A stretch of 7,187 nucleotides of DNA from Phycisphaeraceae bacterium. Its GTDB lineage: Bacteria; Planctomycetota; Phycisphaerae; Phycisphaerales; UBA1924. Shown piece after piece: positions 1-5,910 of this stretch (its first letter is position 1; each line of letters starts with the position of its first letter). The notes beneath the pieces were generated by a model, which was not told the origin of the DNA, made no database searches, and saw only the letters and a list, made by a program, of their open reading frames with translations. The stretch lies in assembly GCA_009827215.1 (NCBI GenBank), contig WUAJ01000122.1, positions 1 to 7,187 of the forward strand, in the 5' to 3' direction. Position numbers and translations under genes: made by a program.

Positions 1-100
1 AGGGTGGTGGCAGCTTGTCTACCTCGGCGAGTCTATTGACTACGCTTTTGGCGGAAATACTCCGTCAGACCCAATCATCGAATCAACCTCGCCTTCCCAT
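1..100. other. Unassigned 5' edge upstream of the debranching enzyme
   Basis: No gene can be assigned here with confidence. The reading frame of the downstream debranching enzyme stays open from the window edge to position 100 but contains no ATG, GTG or TTG, so either the gene starts at GTG 101 or it begins outside the window. A second plus frame ends at a TGA at 37-39 and could be the last residues of a preceding gene. The third plus frame is open to a TGA at 135-137. Third-position GC of the open stretch in the enzyme's frame is about 58% by hand count, against about 80% for the first 30 codons after 101, which favours non-coding DNA. No clear ribosome binding site or promoter was found. 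Confidence 0.4.
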
Positions 101-2146
101 GTGTCCCGTTGGGCTCCCAAGGAATCGAGCGGATTGAGCGACCAAGCCGAGTGGGTTCTGACGATGGGGAACGGATCCTTCGCGATGGGGTCTGTTGATT
201 CAACCCCCCGCCGGCGATACCACGGCTTGCTCGTCGCGAGTCAGTCCCCTCCGGTTCGCCGAGCCGTGCTGGTGTCGGCGATTGATGAATGCGTGCGGAT
301 CCAGCAGGAACACTGCTGCACGCCGGAGCTCGCGATCCATCTGACGAGGTTCCGATTCGCGGATCAGGATGCACCAGAGACGATGCCGGGATTGGTGGGG
401 TTTGACTCAGATCCTGAGTCCGCTTCTTGGACCTACCACATCCCGACTCAGCAGGGCGCGATCTCGATCCGAAAGACACTGCGCGTGTGCGATCGGATGA
501 ATGCATCGGTTCTTGAGTACGAGATCCAATCGCCTGTCGATGCGAGCATGACCCTGACGCCTCTGGTCGCGATGCGGGATTTCCACGAGTTGAACCATCC
601 AGGATCGATTTGCGTTGAGGATTTCCAGATCCGCGCTATCCAAGAACCAGCGGTCCAAGGCGTCTCCGTCGCTCGAGGTGAACTCTCGCTCGGACTCCGA
701 GGTGTGCAGACTGACTGGCGCGATTCAGCATCGATCTACTCTGACATTCGACTCGATCATGAATCACTTCGAGGACAACCCGATCGCGAGGACCTGCTTG
801 TGCCGGGACATTGGTCAGTCCAGATCCGCAAAGGGATCACACAGCATGTGCGTATCGAGATGCAGGATGCACATGAATCCAACATCAACTGGAACGCGAG
901 CAATCAATCTCGCATCAGATCGACGATCGATCACGCACTCAGTGCCGCTGGCAATCCAGATGATCCGGCACTCAGAGAATCCATCGCGATGCTCGCATCC
1001 GCATCGGACGCATATGTTGTTGATCGGAACGGCTCGACCTCGATCATCGCGGGGTATCCCTGGTTCAGCGATTGGGGACGCGACACGATGATCGCGCTCC
1101 CTGGACTGCTGCTCGTCACAGGTAGGCACGATGAGGCCCTCGCGGCGCTGACCACCTTCGCAAACGCGATCGAGCATGGATTGATCCCCAACCGCTTCGA
1201 TGACGACGATGGGCCGGCTCACTACAACACGGTGGACGCGTCGCTCTGGTTCATCCACGCGTGCGCCCAGTGGTGCGAAGCGACTGGGAACCCACTCCCC
1301 AAGAACCTCGATGATGCGTGCACGACAATCATCAACGCGTACACCCAAGGCACGATCCACAACATCGGGGTCGATCCAGGAGACGGGCTCGTCGTCGCGG
1401 GAAGCGAGGACACCCAACTCACTTGGATGGACGCGCAGCGCGACGGCGTCACCTTCACACCAAGACACGGCAAGCCGATCGAGATCCAAGCACTCTGGAT
1501 CAACGCTCTGCGCTGCTTTGCGAAGCTGACCAGTTCTTCATCATGCGACATGCTGCTCGACCAAGCGAACTTTGCACAGTCCTCTTTGGAATCCCTGATG
1601 ACCAAAGGACCATCAAGAGGATTGGTGGATTGCTTGATCCCGATGAACCACACGCGTGCGCTGCACTGGGAACGCTCGAGCGAGCTGCGTCCCAACCAGC
1701 TCTTTGCGTTGTCGCTCCCCAATGTTCAGCTCCCGATCGCGATCCGTGATGATTCGATAAGAGCCGTGTGGGATGTGCTGTTGACTCCTGTCGGCGTACG
1801 AACACTGGCGCCGAACGATCCGCAGTACCACACTCATTACATGGGATCCCTCATGGATCGGGACGCGGCGTACCACAATGGAATGGTCTGGCCTTGGTTG
1901 TTGGGTCCGGCGTGTGAAGCGTTGATGCGTACGCGAGGGTTCGACGATGTCTCGCGCACCACAAGCATCCAGCGTTTGTGCACGCTCGCATCCAAGATGC
2001 GCACAGACAGCGTGGGTCAACTGCACGAGATCTACGATGCGGAACCGAGCGAATCTGGACACCATCATCCGGATGGATGTCCCGCGCAAGCGTGGTCGAT
2101 CGCCGAGACGCTTCGGGTGCTTGTTTTGGCATCGAAGCGGGACTGA
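101..2146 (+). CDS. Amylo-alpha-1,6-glucosidase (archaeal/bacterial-type glycogen debranching enzyme, GH133)
   Basis: This 681-residue cytoplasmic enzyme should hydrolyse alpha-1,6 branch stubs in glycogen or related alpha-glucans. Its size fits the short archaeal/bacterial debranching family, which lacks the transferase half of the eukaryotic enzyme. The N-terminal domain opens with EWVLTMGNGSFA (residues 17-28) and RRYHGLLVA (38-46), typical of GDE_N. The C-terminal (alpha/alpha)6-barrel domain, from about residue 280, has YPWFSDWGRDT (319-329), YNTVDASLWF (from 375), TWMDA (441-445), EIQALW (461-466), RPNQLFA (from 530), YHNGMVWPW (591-599), LHEIYD (641-646) and GCPAQAWS (659-666). These are the conserved blocks of this glycosidase, and the Asp in WGRDT and the later acidic residues probably lie in the active site. 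The GTG start at 101 lacks a visible Shine-Dalgarno sequence. The frame is open upstream to the window edge, so the true start could be earlier. The next in-frame ATG (164) would cut into the first motif. Confidence 0.93.
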   Translation: MSRWAPKESSGLSDQAEWVLTMGNGSFAMGSVDSTPRRRYHGLLVASQSPPVRRAVLVSAIDECVRIQQEHCCTPELAIHLTRFRFADQDAPETMPGLVGFDSDPESASWTYHIPTQQGAISIRKTLRVCDRMNASVLEYEIQSPVDASMTLTPLVAMRDFHELNHPGSICVEDFQIRAIQEPAVQGVSVARGELSLGLRGVQTDWRDSASIYSDIRLDHESLRGQPDREDLLVPGHWSVQIRKGITQHVRIEMQDAHESNINWNASNQSRIRSTIDHALSAAGNPDDPALRESIAMLASASDAYVVDRNGSTSIIAGYPWFSDWGRDTMIALPGLLLVTGRHDEALAALTTFANAIEHGLIPNRFDDDDGPAHYNTVDASLWFIHACAQWCEATGNPLPKNLDDACTTIINAYTQGTIHNIGVDPGDGLVVAGSEDTQLTWMDAQRDGVTFTPRHGKPIEIQALWINALRCFAKLTSSSSCDMLLDQANFAQSSLESLMTKGPSRGLVDCLIPMNHTRALHWERSSELRPNQLFALSLPNVQLPIAIRDDSIRAVWDVLLTPVGVRTLAPNDPQYHTHYMGSLMDRDAAYHNGMVWPWLLGPACEALMRTRGFDDVSRTTSIQRLCTLASKMRTDSVGQLHEIYDAEPSESGHHHPDGCPAQAWSIAETLRVLVLASKRD

Positions 2147-2244
2147 TCCACGAACAATGAAGCCCCTCGATCGTAAGGTCAAGGCTAAAATCCCTGAATG
2201 CCGATGACCAAGAAGGTTCGAGGCACTCTTTTGGAGACATACAC

Positions 2245-3039
2245 ATGAGCATGCTGCAGTCACGAAATCCCGCGATGGGCGTCTTTGGACAGGACCAGAT
2301 CGCGCGGAGTCAAGCGAACACGATGACCATCGGAGGCACCGTCTCCGCGACCGCGATCCTGCTCGCGATCGTAGCGGGAGTCGGAGTATTCACATGGCAA
2401 CAGATGGTCAGCAACAGCTCGCTCGCACGATTCGTGTTCCCGCTCGTGATCGGCTCATTCATCGCTGGCATCGTGATCTCGTTTGTGATCTACGCGAAAC
2501 CAAAGCTTGCTCGAATCCTCGGACCGATCCACGCAGCACTCGAAGGTGTCTTTGTCGGTGCCGCGAGCTACATCATCCCGATGCAGTTCCTCGGCTCGTC
2601 TGCAGATCCTACCGCGAACAACACGATGCAGACACTCATCGTTCAATCCGTCCTCGCGACCATGGGGATCGCGGCAGGTATGCTCGTCGGATATGGAACA
2701 GGGATTCTGCGTGTGGGACCGTTCATCCAGAAGATGATCATCACGGCAGGACTCGGACTCCTGCTCTACACGGGCGTCCTTCTTCTGCTCCGGATGTTCG
2801 GAATCGGGATCTGGAACGGATACGCCGACACTGGGATGATGGGGATCGGGTTTACCGCACTGTGTGTGGGACTCGCGTCGCTGTTCCTCCTGCTCGACTT
2901 CCAGTACATCGAGCAAGGCGTCAAGACAGGTCAACCCAAGTACATGGAATGGGTCGGCGCGTGGGGACTCATGGTCACCCTCGTCTGGCTCTACATCGAG
3001 ATCCTGCGACTGCTCTCCAAGCTTCAATCGCGCGACTGA
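2245..3039 (+). CDS. Bax inhibitor-1/YccA family membrane protein
   Basis: This 264-residue protein belongs to the BaxI_1-type branch of the Bax inhibitor-1/YccA family. The short polar N-terminus carries the usual SRNPAM followed by a TMTIGGTV entry into the first helix. Seven hydrophobic segments follow, at roughly residues 28-50, 60-83, 93-115, 128-152, 162-187, 197-219 and 233-258. The C-terminal signature is intact: LLLDFQYIEQG with Asp218, then PKYMEWVGAWGLMVTLVWLY, where acidic residues of the last helices are associated with pH-dependent ion leak in characterised relatives. Its role in bacteria is poorly defined; membrane or calcium/proton homeostasis is an inference from the family. 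The start is supported by GGAG at 2233-2236, eight bases before ATG 2245. It lies 98 bases after the debranching gene on the same strand and could be co-transcribed with it, but no functional link is apparent. Confidence 0.88.
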   Translation: MSMLQSRNPAMGVFGQDQIARSQANTMTIGGTVSATAILLAIVAGVGVFTWQQMVSNSSLARFVFPLVIGSFIAGIVISFVIYAKPKLARILGPIHAALEGVFVGAASYIIPMQFLGSSADPTANNTMQTLIVQSVLATMGIAAGMLVGYGTGILRVGPFIQKMIITAGLGLLLYTGVLLLLRMFGIGIWNGYADTGMMGIGFTALCVGLASLFLLLDFQYIEQGVKTGQPKYMEWVGAWGLMVTLVWLYIEILRLLSKLQSRD

Positions 3040-3068
3040 TACAAGTGATCCCAGAATAAGCGGCTAGA

Positions 3069-3428
3069 TTACTTGAGCACTTGCTTCTGTGCTTTATCGA
3101 GCGTCTTCTCGATCTTGAGCAAGCGGTTGAGCTTGGTCAGTTTCATGACCTGAAGTACATTCTCGTTGATCCCTGTCAGGACCATCTTCCCTTCGCACTC
3201 ACTCACGGCGTTCGAAGTCGTGATCATCGCGCCCAGTCCGGCACTGGAAACAAACTCGACCTCGGAGTAGTCCATGACGATGCGGCGCTTGCCGCTGTTG
3301 GTCAGGTACGCTTTGAACTCGCTGATGAATCGGGTTGCTTCGTACTCGTCGAGCTTGTGGACCGTCACGCGCACAACCGCTCCGTGTTCATCGAAGTCTG
3401 TGGTGCTGATGTGCCCGCTGCTTGACAT
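3069..3428 (-). CDS. STAS-domain anti-sigma factor antagonist (SpoIIAA/RsbV-like)
   Basis: This 119-residue single-domain STAS protein resembles the antagonists that bind anti-sigma factor kinases in partner-switching pathways. The core runs from about residue 14 to 110. It has a first strand at 17-24, the central IVMDYSEVEFVSSAGLGAM block (50-68) and an ILV-rich tail, VLQVMKLTKLNRLLKI (91-106). By alignment to SpoIIAA, Ser62 in SSAGLG is the expected phosphoacceptor. The reading frame continues upstream to 3575, but that would overlap the neighbouring gene. ATG 3428 is chosen because GAAAGGG (3443-3437) sits eight bases before it and the STAS fold begins directly afterwards. No kinase, phosphatase or sigma factor is encoded nearby, so its partner is unknown. 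It converges on the plus-strand membrane protein gene with 29 bases between the stops and no obvious terminator. Confidence 0.87.
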   Translation of the reverse strand: MSSSGHISTTDFDEHGAVVRVTVHKLDEYEATRFISEFKAYLTNSGKRRIVMDYSEVEFVSSAGLGAMITTSNAVSECEGKMVLTGINENVLQVMKLTKLNRLLKIEKTLDKAQKQVLK

Positions 3429-3460
3429 GGAGGAGACCCTTTCACGAGTGATACGCGTCG

Positions 3461-3494
3461 AGTATAGAGTATTTTGCCTGAGAGGTGCGCTCAA
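3461..3494 (-). promoter_or_regulatory. Candidate promoter for the STAS gene
   Basis: In the 88-base gap between the STAS start and the preceding minus-strand stop there is TTGAGC (3494-3489). It is followed after 17 bases by TACTCT (3471-3466), and TATACT overlaps slightly further on (3466-3461). The first pair has sigma-70-like spacing. TATACT is the better -10 hexamer but would need a 22-base spacer. If used, transcription would start about 30 bases before the STAS ATG and the gene would be independent of its upstream neighbour. This is matched by eye only. Confidence 0.35.
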
Positions 3495-3516
3495 AATCGC
3501 AAATGAAGCGATCGAA

Positions 3517-4011
3517 TCAATCGAGTTTGAGTTTCCCTTGCGCCGGCGGCTCGTGGTAGAACCCCTGACCGTCATAGACGAGCATCCCTTTCTTGACCAT
3601 GACCTTCCAGATGAGCGGATCGAACTCCGAAGCGCCGGGAGGGACCATCGAATCGATCTCGGCTTTCTTGCCGCCCGTGAGATTCCGCTGAGAGATGCGG
3701 GATTCGTCGTCGAGCTTCTTGTACTTGATCCGATGACGGAACGCGCGGAGCGCTTCAGTCATCTCCGCTTGCGTGAACTCCGGGAGTGGTTCTTCCTTGG
3801 TCTTGAACGCTTCGGGATCTTCGAGCTTCGCGATCATGCTGTCGAGCCCGATCGCGTCGCGCTCCTTAAGCACACGCTCAAGTTCTCCGACATCGACAGG
3901 GAGCCGTCCGAGCAGTCGCTCGAGGAGACCCCACGATTCCATCTGCCGAACCGGATTGGATTCGGATCGGAGCTTGGTCTCGATGTCGCGGACTTTCTGG
4001 ATGATGTTCAT
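3517..4011 (-). CDS. Conserved-looking protein of unknown function
   Basis: I do not recognise the family of this 164-residue protein. It is hydrophilic, highly charged, has no signal peptide or membrane segment and is probably cytoplasmic. The first half looks helical, with amphipathic stretches MNIIQKVRDIETKLR (1-15), ESWGLLERLLGRL (25-37) and VGELERVLKERDAIGL (about 41-56), then a Lys/Glu-rich linker and a helix around FTQAEMTEALRAFRHRIKYK. The C-terminal third has aromatic and hydrophobic positions suggesting a small folded unit: FDPLIWKVMVKKGMLVYDGQ, then GFYHEPP and a short Lys-rich tail. Codon use and GC match the core genes, which supports a real gene. The ATG at 4011 has no Shine-Dalgarno sequence; a TATGAT hexamer ends seven bases before it, consistent with a leaderless start. 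The gap to the preceding gene's stop is 30 bases. Confidence 0.75.
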   Translation of the reverse strand: MNIIQKVRDIETKLRSESNPVRQMESWGLLERLLGRLPVDVGELERVLKERDAIGLDSMIAKLEDPEAFKTKEEPLPEFTQAEMTEALRAFRHRIKYKKLDDESRISQRNLTGGKKAEIDSMVPPGASEFDPLIWKVMVKKGMLVYDGQGFYHEPPAQGKLKLD

Positions 4012-4017
4012 AGGGGG

Positions 4018-4045
4018 ATCATAGCGTCAGCCGTGGATCGCTCAG
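4018..4045 (-). promoter_or_regulatory. Candidate leaderless promoter of the 3517-4011 gene
   Basis: On the minus strand TATGAT (4023-4018) is followed by CCCCCT and then the ATG at 4011. The normal -10 to +1 distance would place transcription initiation on the A of the start codon. A weak -35 match, CTGAGC (4045-4040, three of six consensus bases), lies 16 bases upstream and overlaps the last codons of the PEP-CTERM-like gene. The lack of any purine-rich ribosome binding site between -10 and ATG fits a leaderless mRNA. Not tested. Confidence 0.35.
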
Positions 4046-4569
4046 CGTCTTCGGCGAGCCGCGAGCAGTCCGCCCATTCCAAGCAACATCGTGGCGGATG
4101 GCGCGGGGATGAAGTATCCAAGTCGAATCATTGAACCATCGAGCAGAACCGCATCGACGGCATCGGAAACATCGTCAAAGGACTCGAAAAGCGAGACATG
4201 GAACTCGCCGTCGGGATTGAGGTGAATGTCGGTCTGGAATGAACCGACATACCGCTGCGTTCCGGCAAAGTCGTTGCCCAGTCCTGGCGTGAAGGTGTCG
4301 GGCCAGAAGCCGTGGAAGGTGCCGTCGGAGTTCCCGAAGCGGATCACGACTTCCGAGAGCCAGGACGAGCCGACGGTCTCGATGGTGATGTCGTAGTCGA
4401 TCGTCAGGATGACATTGAACGGTGCGCCGCCCGTGGGATGGAAGATGCGTGTCTCGTTGCTCAGGTCGCCGTCAAGGTCCCAGGACTGGAGTCCGGAAAG
4501 ATCGAGGACTTCAGCATGAGTTGTAAACGCGAGCGAGCTGCAGAGGACGAGGGTGGAGGTGGTTTTCAT
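4042..4569 (-). CDS. Secreted protein with a PEP-CTERM-like C-terminal sorting signal
   Basis: This 175-residue protein has both ends of an exosortase-type substrate. Residues 1-19 form a signal peptide (Lys2, hydrophobic LVLCSSLAF, likely cleavage after THA). The C-terminus reads FIPAPSATMLLGMGGLLAA followed by RRRR (172-175): a short proline motif, one hydrophobic helix and a basic tail. The PAP form in place of PEP is common in Phycisphaerae-type planctomycetes. The mature region (about 20-152) is rich in Asp, Gly, Phe and Thr with alternating hydrophobic residues, suggesting a beta-sandwich, and has no recognised catalytic motif. It is expected to be exported and anchored or processed at the envelope; its specific role is unknown. 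GGAG (4580-4577) seven bases before ATG 4569 supports the start. No exosortase gene is in this window. Confidence 0.85.
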   Translation of the reverse strand: MKTTSTLVLCSSLAFTTHAEVLDLSGLQSWDLDGDLSNETRIFHPTGGAPFNVILTIDYDITIETVGSSWLSEVVIRFGNSDGTFHGFWPDTFTPGLGNDFAGTQRYVGSFQTDIHLNPDGEFHVSLFESFDDVSDAVDAVLLDGSMIRLGYFIPAPSATMLLGMGGLLAARRRR

Positions 4570-4662
4570 GAATCGACTCCAAATGAGATGTGGTGATGAA
4601 TGGAGTCAATTTAGCAGATGTGAAATTGAATACAAGATGAAAAGTCTTCCTTTTAAACGAGA

Positions 4663-4695
4663 CCCTGCCTCAACTCAGTGCGAGTTGAAGCAGGG
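4663..4695 (-). terminator. Strong hairpin, probable terminator of the 4755-5753 operon
   Basis: On the minus strand CCCTGCTTCAACTC, a five-base loop GCACT, and GAGTTGAGGCAGGG form a 14-base-pair stem with a single G-U pair. The plus strand would have a C-A mismatch there, so the RNA structure favours minus-strand transcription. TCTCGTTT follows the stem, a short and imperfect U-rich tail. The hairpin lies about 60 bases after the stop of the ribbon-helix-helix gene and about 90 bases before the PEP-CTERM-like gene. It also contains the 3' half of a possible 18-codon ORF, so an attenuator-like role is an alternative. Confidence 0.6.
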
Positions 4696-4726
4696 ATAGG
4701 AGTTTGTCGCACTCTAAATTGTGCAT
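4670..4726 (-). CDS. Possible 18-residue small ORF within the hairpin region
   Basis: The peptide would read MHNLECDKLLSLLQLALS. Its ATG is preceded by an excellent ribosome binding site, GGAGGAG (4741-4735), eight bases upstream. The gap to the stop of the preceding gene is 28 bases, nearly the same as the 27-base gap between the two genes before it. Seven of 18 residues are leucine, so the peptide could be an amphipathic or membrane-associating helix. Its last codons and TGA stop lie inside the terminator hairpin, so ribosomes on it would affect folding. It could be a third cassette gene, a leader peptide, or the remnant of a gene truncated at the cassette edge. An ATG seven bases upstream opens another frame of 26 codons but is too close to the ribosome binding site. 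Confidence 0.33.
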   Translation of the reverse strand: MHNLECDKLLSLLQLALS

Positions 4727-4754
4727 GACACATTCTCCTCCAAATTTCGTTTAT

Positions 4755-5348
4755 TTAGTGTCCTGCACAGGATTCATTCACGAAGTCGTCTTCCGCAGGC
4801 GCGGATGTGAGGTATGCCATGGTGTCTCGCACAACCTCTGAAACATTCTTTGAATGAATACTCGCAACTTCACGAATGGACTCCATTTCATCTGTAGTTA
4901 AGCGGACAGTCATAACCTCGGTTCGTCTAGGTTTCCTCGCTACTCGTTTAGAAGGGCTTGGTAGTTGCATTCCTAGATCTGACATCTGACGGAGTCCTTC
5001 TAGGTGCGCTTCGATCGACGCCTGTAAAGCAGCACGCTTGTCGAGTTTGAATGTACCGATTGAGGTCAGCATTTCATGTGATCGAGCTGCGATTGTTCCG
5101 TCTTTTTGTGCTGGGAGCCATTCAAAGGTGTAGCTTTCTAACAGCCGGCGAAACAATCCAAGTCGATCACCACACTTCCGCTGAAACTCTACAGTCAACC
5201 TTTCAAATACTGCCTTCACAGCCTTTTTGATTTCCGCCTCGCTGTATAACTGAAAGTTTGGTATAGCGTCGATGCGCGCTCGATCCGCATGATCGATGAT
5301 CTCATCGTACATCTTTGCGAGCTTGCTCTTGTTTGGTGTAGTAGTCAT
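4755..5348 (-). CDS. Ribbon-helix-helix DNA-binding protein with an uncharacterised N-terminal region
   Basis: The protein has 197 residues. Residues 144-180 match a ribbon-helix-helix (CopG/MetJ-like) domain: strand EVMTVRL, helix TTDEMESIREVAS, a short turn with HSKNVS, and second helix SEVVRDTMAYL. A basic patch, SKRVARKPRR (133-142), precedes the strand and would help DNA contact. Such domains bind as dimers to short dyads, and the TGTAT-N6-ATACA dyad in front of the upstream gene is an obvious candidate operator. Residues 1-130 are mostly helical and unfamiliar to me; they may mediate oligomerisation or bind a partner. Having the DNA-binding domain at the C-terminus of a long protein is less usual for a simple antitoxin. 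ATG 5348 is chosen over an upstream GTG (5357) because AGGAG (5361-5357) lies eight bases before it and overlaps that GTG. The gene is lower in GC than the flanking genes, suggesting acquisition. Confidence 0.72.
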   Translation of the reverse strand: MTTTPNKSKLAKMYDEIIDHADRARIDAIPNFQLYSEAEIKKAVKAVFERLTVEFQRKCGDRLGLFRRLLESYTFEWLPAQKDGTIAARSHEMLTSIGTFKLDKRAALQASIEAHLEGLRQMSDLGMQLPSPSKRVARKPRRTEVMTVRLTTDEMESIREVASIHSKNVSEVVRDTMAYLTSAPAEDDFVNESCAGH

Positions 5349-5375
5349 AAACAGCACTCCTATTGCTTCCCTTAA

Positions 5376-5786
5376 TTACAGTAAATCCCACGCGTCAAGT
5401 AACAACCGATTTGCCAAGTTCGACACCAGTCGATTCCCCGGCTGAACATTGACAGTCGCGAGATATTCCCCGAACGCACCTGTCACGGTGTCCATCCGGA
5501 AAAGCGCGATCACATTGAATGCGCCAACCCGGATACCCACTGGATCTGGACTTCCGATGCCTTTCTGGGCTAAACCTTCCAAAAATGAATCAAGCGAAAT
5601 GTACATCAACTCATCGCTATTACCTGAGTTCATAAACTCATTGAAATCATTGCTTGCCATGGCGAGCTCCTGCAAATACCCACATGGGAGATTGATGCCT
5701 TTCGGGATGTAGACATCAGTGGGGCTGGAGTGGTATACGGCTGAGCAGTTCATTTTGTTCCGATAAAAGTGTATTCGCGTAAACAT
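5376..5786 (-). CDS. Unknown small protein, first gene of the AT-rich cassette
   Basis: The protein has 136 residues from ATG 5786, or 125 from ATG 5753 (Met12). I do not recognise it. Neither start has a strong ribosome binding site: 5753 has a weak GGA five bases ahead, and the candidate -10 at 5805-5800 would leave only about seven leader bases before 5786, so 5753 may be the true start. It has no signal peptide or membrane helix. The N-terminal half is polar with repeated Asn, Ser and Tyr (for example MASNDFNEFMNSGNSDELMY). The second half looks like a small alpha/beta unit: VGIRVGAFNVIALFRMD, GAFGEYLATVNV, then a helix NRLVSNLANRLLLDAWDLL at the C-terminus. Its stop lies 27 bases before the start of the ribbon-helix-helix gene, so the two are almost certainly co-transcribed. 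A toxin or effector partner is a guess from gene order only. GC is as low as 33% in one 60-base stretch. Confidence 0.62.
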   Translation of the reverse strand: MFTRIHFYRNKMNCSAVYHSSPTDVYIPKGINLPCGYLQELAMASNDFNEFMNSGNSDELMYISLDSFLEGLAQKGIGSPDPVGIRVGAFNVIALFRMDTVTGAFGEYLATVNVQPGNRLVSNLANRLLLDAWDLL

Positions 5787-5791
5787 TTTAG

Positions 5792-5807
5792 TGTATTACA
5801 GTATACA
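5792..5807 (-). promoter_or_regulatory. Candidate promoter with dyad operator for the cassette operon
   Basis: TGTAT (5792-5796) and ATACA (5803-5807) form an exact five-base inverted repeat separated by six bases. On the minus strand the dyad contains TATACT (5805-5800), a good -10 hexamer, and TAATAC is nearby. No convincing -35 hexamer is seen 16-18 bases upstream. A dyad of this size covering a -10 element just before an operon encoding a ribbon-helix-helix protein suggests autorepression. This rests on sequence symmetry and position alone. Confidence 0.35.
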
Positions 5808-5856
5808 TATATCGCACTTCGAGCGATCGGATTGCGATTTTTTGTCCATAAAAAGG

Positions 5857-5883
5857 AAAAAAGCCCAGTTTTACTACTGAGCT
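5857..5883 (-). terminator. Rho-independent terminator of hpd
   Basis: On the minus strand AGCTCAGT, loop AGTAAA and ACTGGGCT form an eight-base-pair stem with one U-G pair, followed immediately by a run of six T (the last stem base included). It begins 28 bases after the hpd stop codon. The plus strand would carry a C-A mismatch in the stem, so it fits minus-strand transcripts. It separates hpd from the AT-rich operon that follows. Confidence 0.82.
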
Positions 5884-5910
5884 CGTAACTTTGTTTGTTA
5901 TTTGCTAGGT

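Noticed and set aside
815..1489. 224-codon minus-strand open frame inside the debranching enzyme
   Set aside because: It is antisense to conserved enzyme motifs, including WGRDT and TWMDA, and has no recognisable domain.
2147..2244. Promoter for the Bax inhibitor family gene, based on TAAAAT at 2186-2191
   Set aside because: No -35 hexamer is found at suitable spacing. The -10 match alone is too weak.
3040..3068. Bidirectional terminator between the convergent genes
   Set aside because: The 29-base gap contains no inverted repeat or T-run that could form one.
3429..3575. Upstream extension of the STAS reading frame
   Set aside because: It would overlap the 3' end of the neighbouring gene and cover the promoter-like gap. 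The internal ATG at 3428 has a good ribosome binding site and the domain starts there.
3274..4134. 286-codon plus-strand open frame across the STAS and unknown genes
   Set aside because: It is antisense to two well-supported genes and spans the gap between them. Its Arg/Glu/Leu-rich composition is typical of a GC-rich shadow frame.
4597..4650. Promoter for the PEP-CTERM-like gene (TTGTAT, 16 bases, TAAATT)
   Set aside because: Only three and four of six consensus bases match in an AT-rich stretch where such matches are common.
4577..4745. Repeated CTCCAAAT (4577-4584 and 4738-4745) as direct repeats flanking an insertion
   Set aside because: Both copies are Shine-Dalgarno regions of minus-strand starts, and the second lies within the cassette, so they are not target-site duplications.
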